DNA of 57,015 bases from Batkoa obscura (lineage: Eukaryota > Entomophthoromycota > Entomophthoromycetes > Entomophthorales > Batkoaceae). Shown here piece after piece: positions 56,093-57,015 of the stretch. The position numbers and the translations under genes are program-made. Every line of letters begins with the position of its first letter. Position 1 is the first letter of the stretch. The DNA lies in the NCBI GenBank assembly GCA_030770535.1, contig JASVEC010000104.1, positions 1-57,015 on the forward strand, in the 5' to 3' direction. The notes under the pieces are model-generated. The model made no database searches. It saw only the letters and a list, made by a program, of their open reading frames with translations, and was not told where the DNA came from.

Positions 56093-57015
56093 ATTACTTA
56101 TCACTAACTTATAAATTATTCTAAACTTTATTGTTTTTTTGATTACCTTCCTTTTTCTGTCTTTTTATAATATAATATTGCCTGCCATTATACTTTTTGG
56201 TCCCATATTTATTCCAGACGGTATCTTAAAACCTTGGTATTTTTTGAATTATGTAATACGCCTTTTGACAAAAAGTCCAGTACGTTTATATAATGTCTAA
56301 AAACTATGGGTCCCGATATATTCGATGATTTATTTGTTCCGAAAAAATCGTTTAACTTAATAACTATCCGTTTTATTATTTTGATAATATCTATAAGTAT
56401 AATTTGAGGTACTATAGTTAAGAGTAATAAGGCAAAGTATTAATAATGAATTTAGATGTAGGGTTTTAAAAAACATTTATAGTCAAGGTTAAATCTAAAT
56501 TGTTTACACCTTTGTTTTCAACTACACGTTCCTATAATCTTTTCTAAATAAATTAAACCGCTATCAAATAAGTCAATACCCACACTTGTTATTATTTGTA
56601 CCAAAAACAAGATTATTTTTATTCATGTTCTTTTAAAATTTATGCATAGTTTTCCATCAATAGAATTTTTAGTACTAATTTACAGTTGTTATAATTCTTT
56701 GCGACTTAATTGTTCATTTATGAAAAATATTAATAAATTTTACTAAAATTCAACGATTAGGTATCATAAAAATTGTTATGATACTTTAAAAATTACTTTT
56801 AAAGATACCAGCTAATACATCACTACATAGTATAGATATGTTCGGGACTTTTATTACAAAGATTATACTGGATGTATTAATGGATAGTTTCTCAAACTAC
56901 TTAAAAACAACAATGGTATTTATAGAGGCTATAAAAGCGTATATCATTTTCTGATAAATGTCCTAACTTTAATCTGTTACTAATATTTAGTTAGAGTTAT
57001 ATCGTTTTGAATTAA
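56093..57015. other. upstream region of the last TM198-like gene, duplicated
   Basis: Alignable in short blocks with 52415-53200 (see the tandem duplication finding). No gene and no MITE seen before the window ends. Confidence 0.55.

Overview
The window is an AT-rich, intron-poor eukaryotic contig, best read as an early-diverging (non-Dikarya) fungus. The evidence is a fungal-type Zn2Cys6 transcription factor, very short spliceosomal introns (about 46-81 nt, almost all with GTAA donors, TAG/CAG acceptors and some CTAAC/TACTAAT-like branch sites), and wide AT-rich intergenic space full of small palindromic elements. An Entomophthorales-type lineage such as Conidiobolus would fit, but that is inference.

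Left part (1-20 kb): the 3' end of a single-pass membrane protein, two related transcription-factor-like genes without a zinc cluster, a four-exon SCOC/Slo1-type coiled-coil gene that is easy to miss, a three-exon seven-pass TM7S3/TM198-like (DUF4203) gene, a decayed secreted S41-type peptidase gene, and a dense group of short hairpin MITEs.

Middle (20-40 kb): a short Zn2Cys6 regulator, a second spliced TM198-like gene, a secreted CHAP-domain protein whose signal peptide lies on its own exon, then a housekeeping block: an ALY/REF (Yra1) mRNA export adaptor, histone H3, NOT1 (scaffold of the CCR4-NOT deadenylase), a UCH-L1/L3-type deubiquitinase and a second, inverted histone H3. The two H3 coding regions are almost identical in nucleotides while their flanks are unrelated. 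NOT1 needs one +1 frame change inside a conserved stretch. After these come an intronless TM198-like gene and a secreted protein with two internal repeats bounded by Lys-Arg sites.

Right part (40-57 kb): accessory DNA. It holds a degenerate LINE tail, three intact intronless TM198-like genes, two broken ones, a tRNA-Pro(UGG), many MITEs, a 667-bp nearly perfect inverted repeat inside an older, larger inverted duplication, and a tandem duplication of a TM198-like gene with about 1.5 kb of upstream DNA.

The main themes are a local expansion of one seven-pass membrane family in two gene structures (spliced and intronless), a palindromic MITE family with at least 17 recognisable copies, and homogenisation of duplicated DNA (H3 pair, inverted-repeat arms). 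No CRISPR array, rRNA or virus-like element was recognised. All protein identities come from reading motifs, not from database searches.
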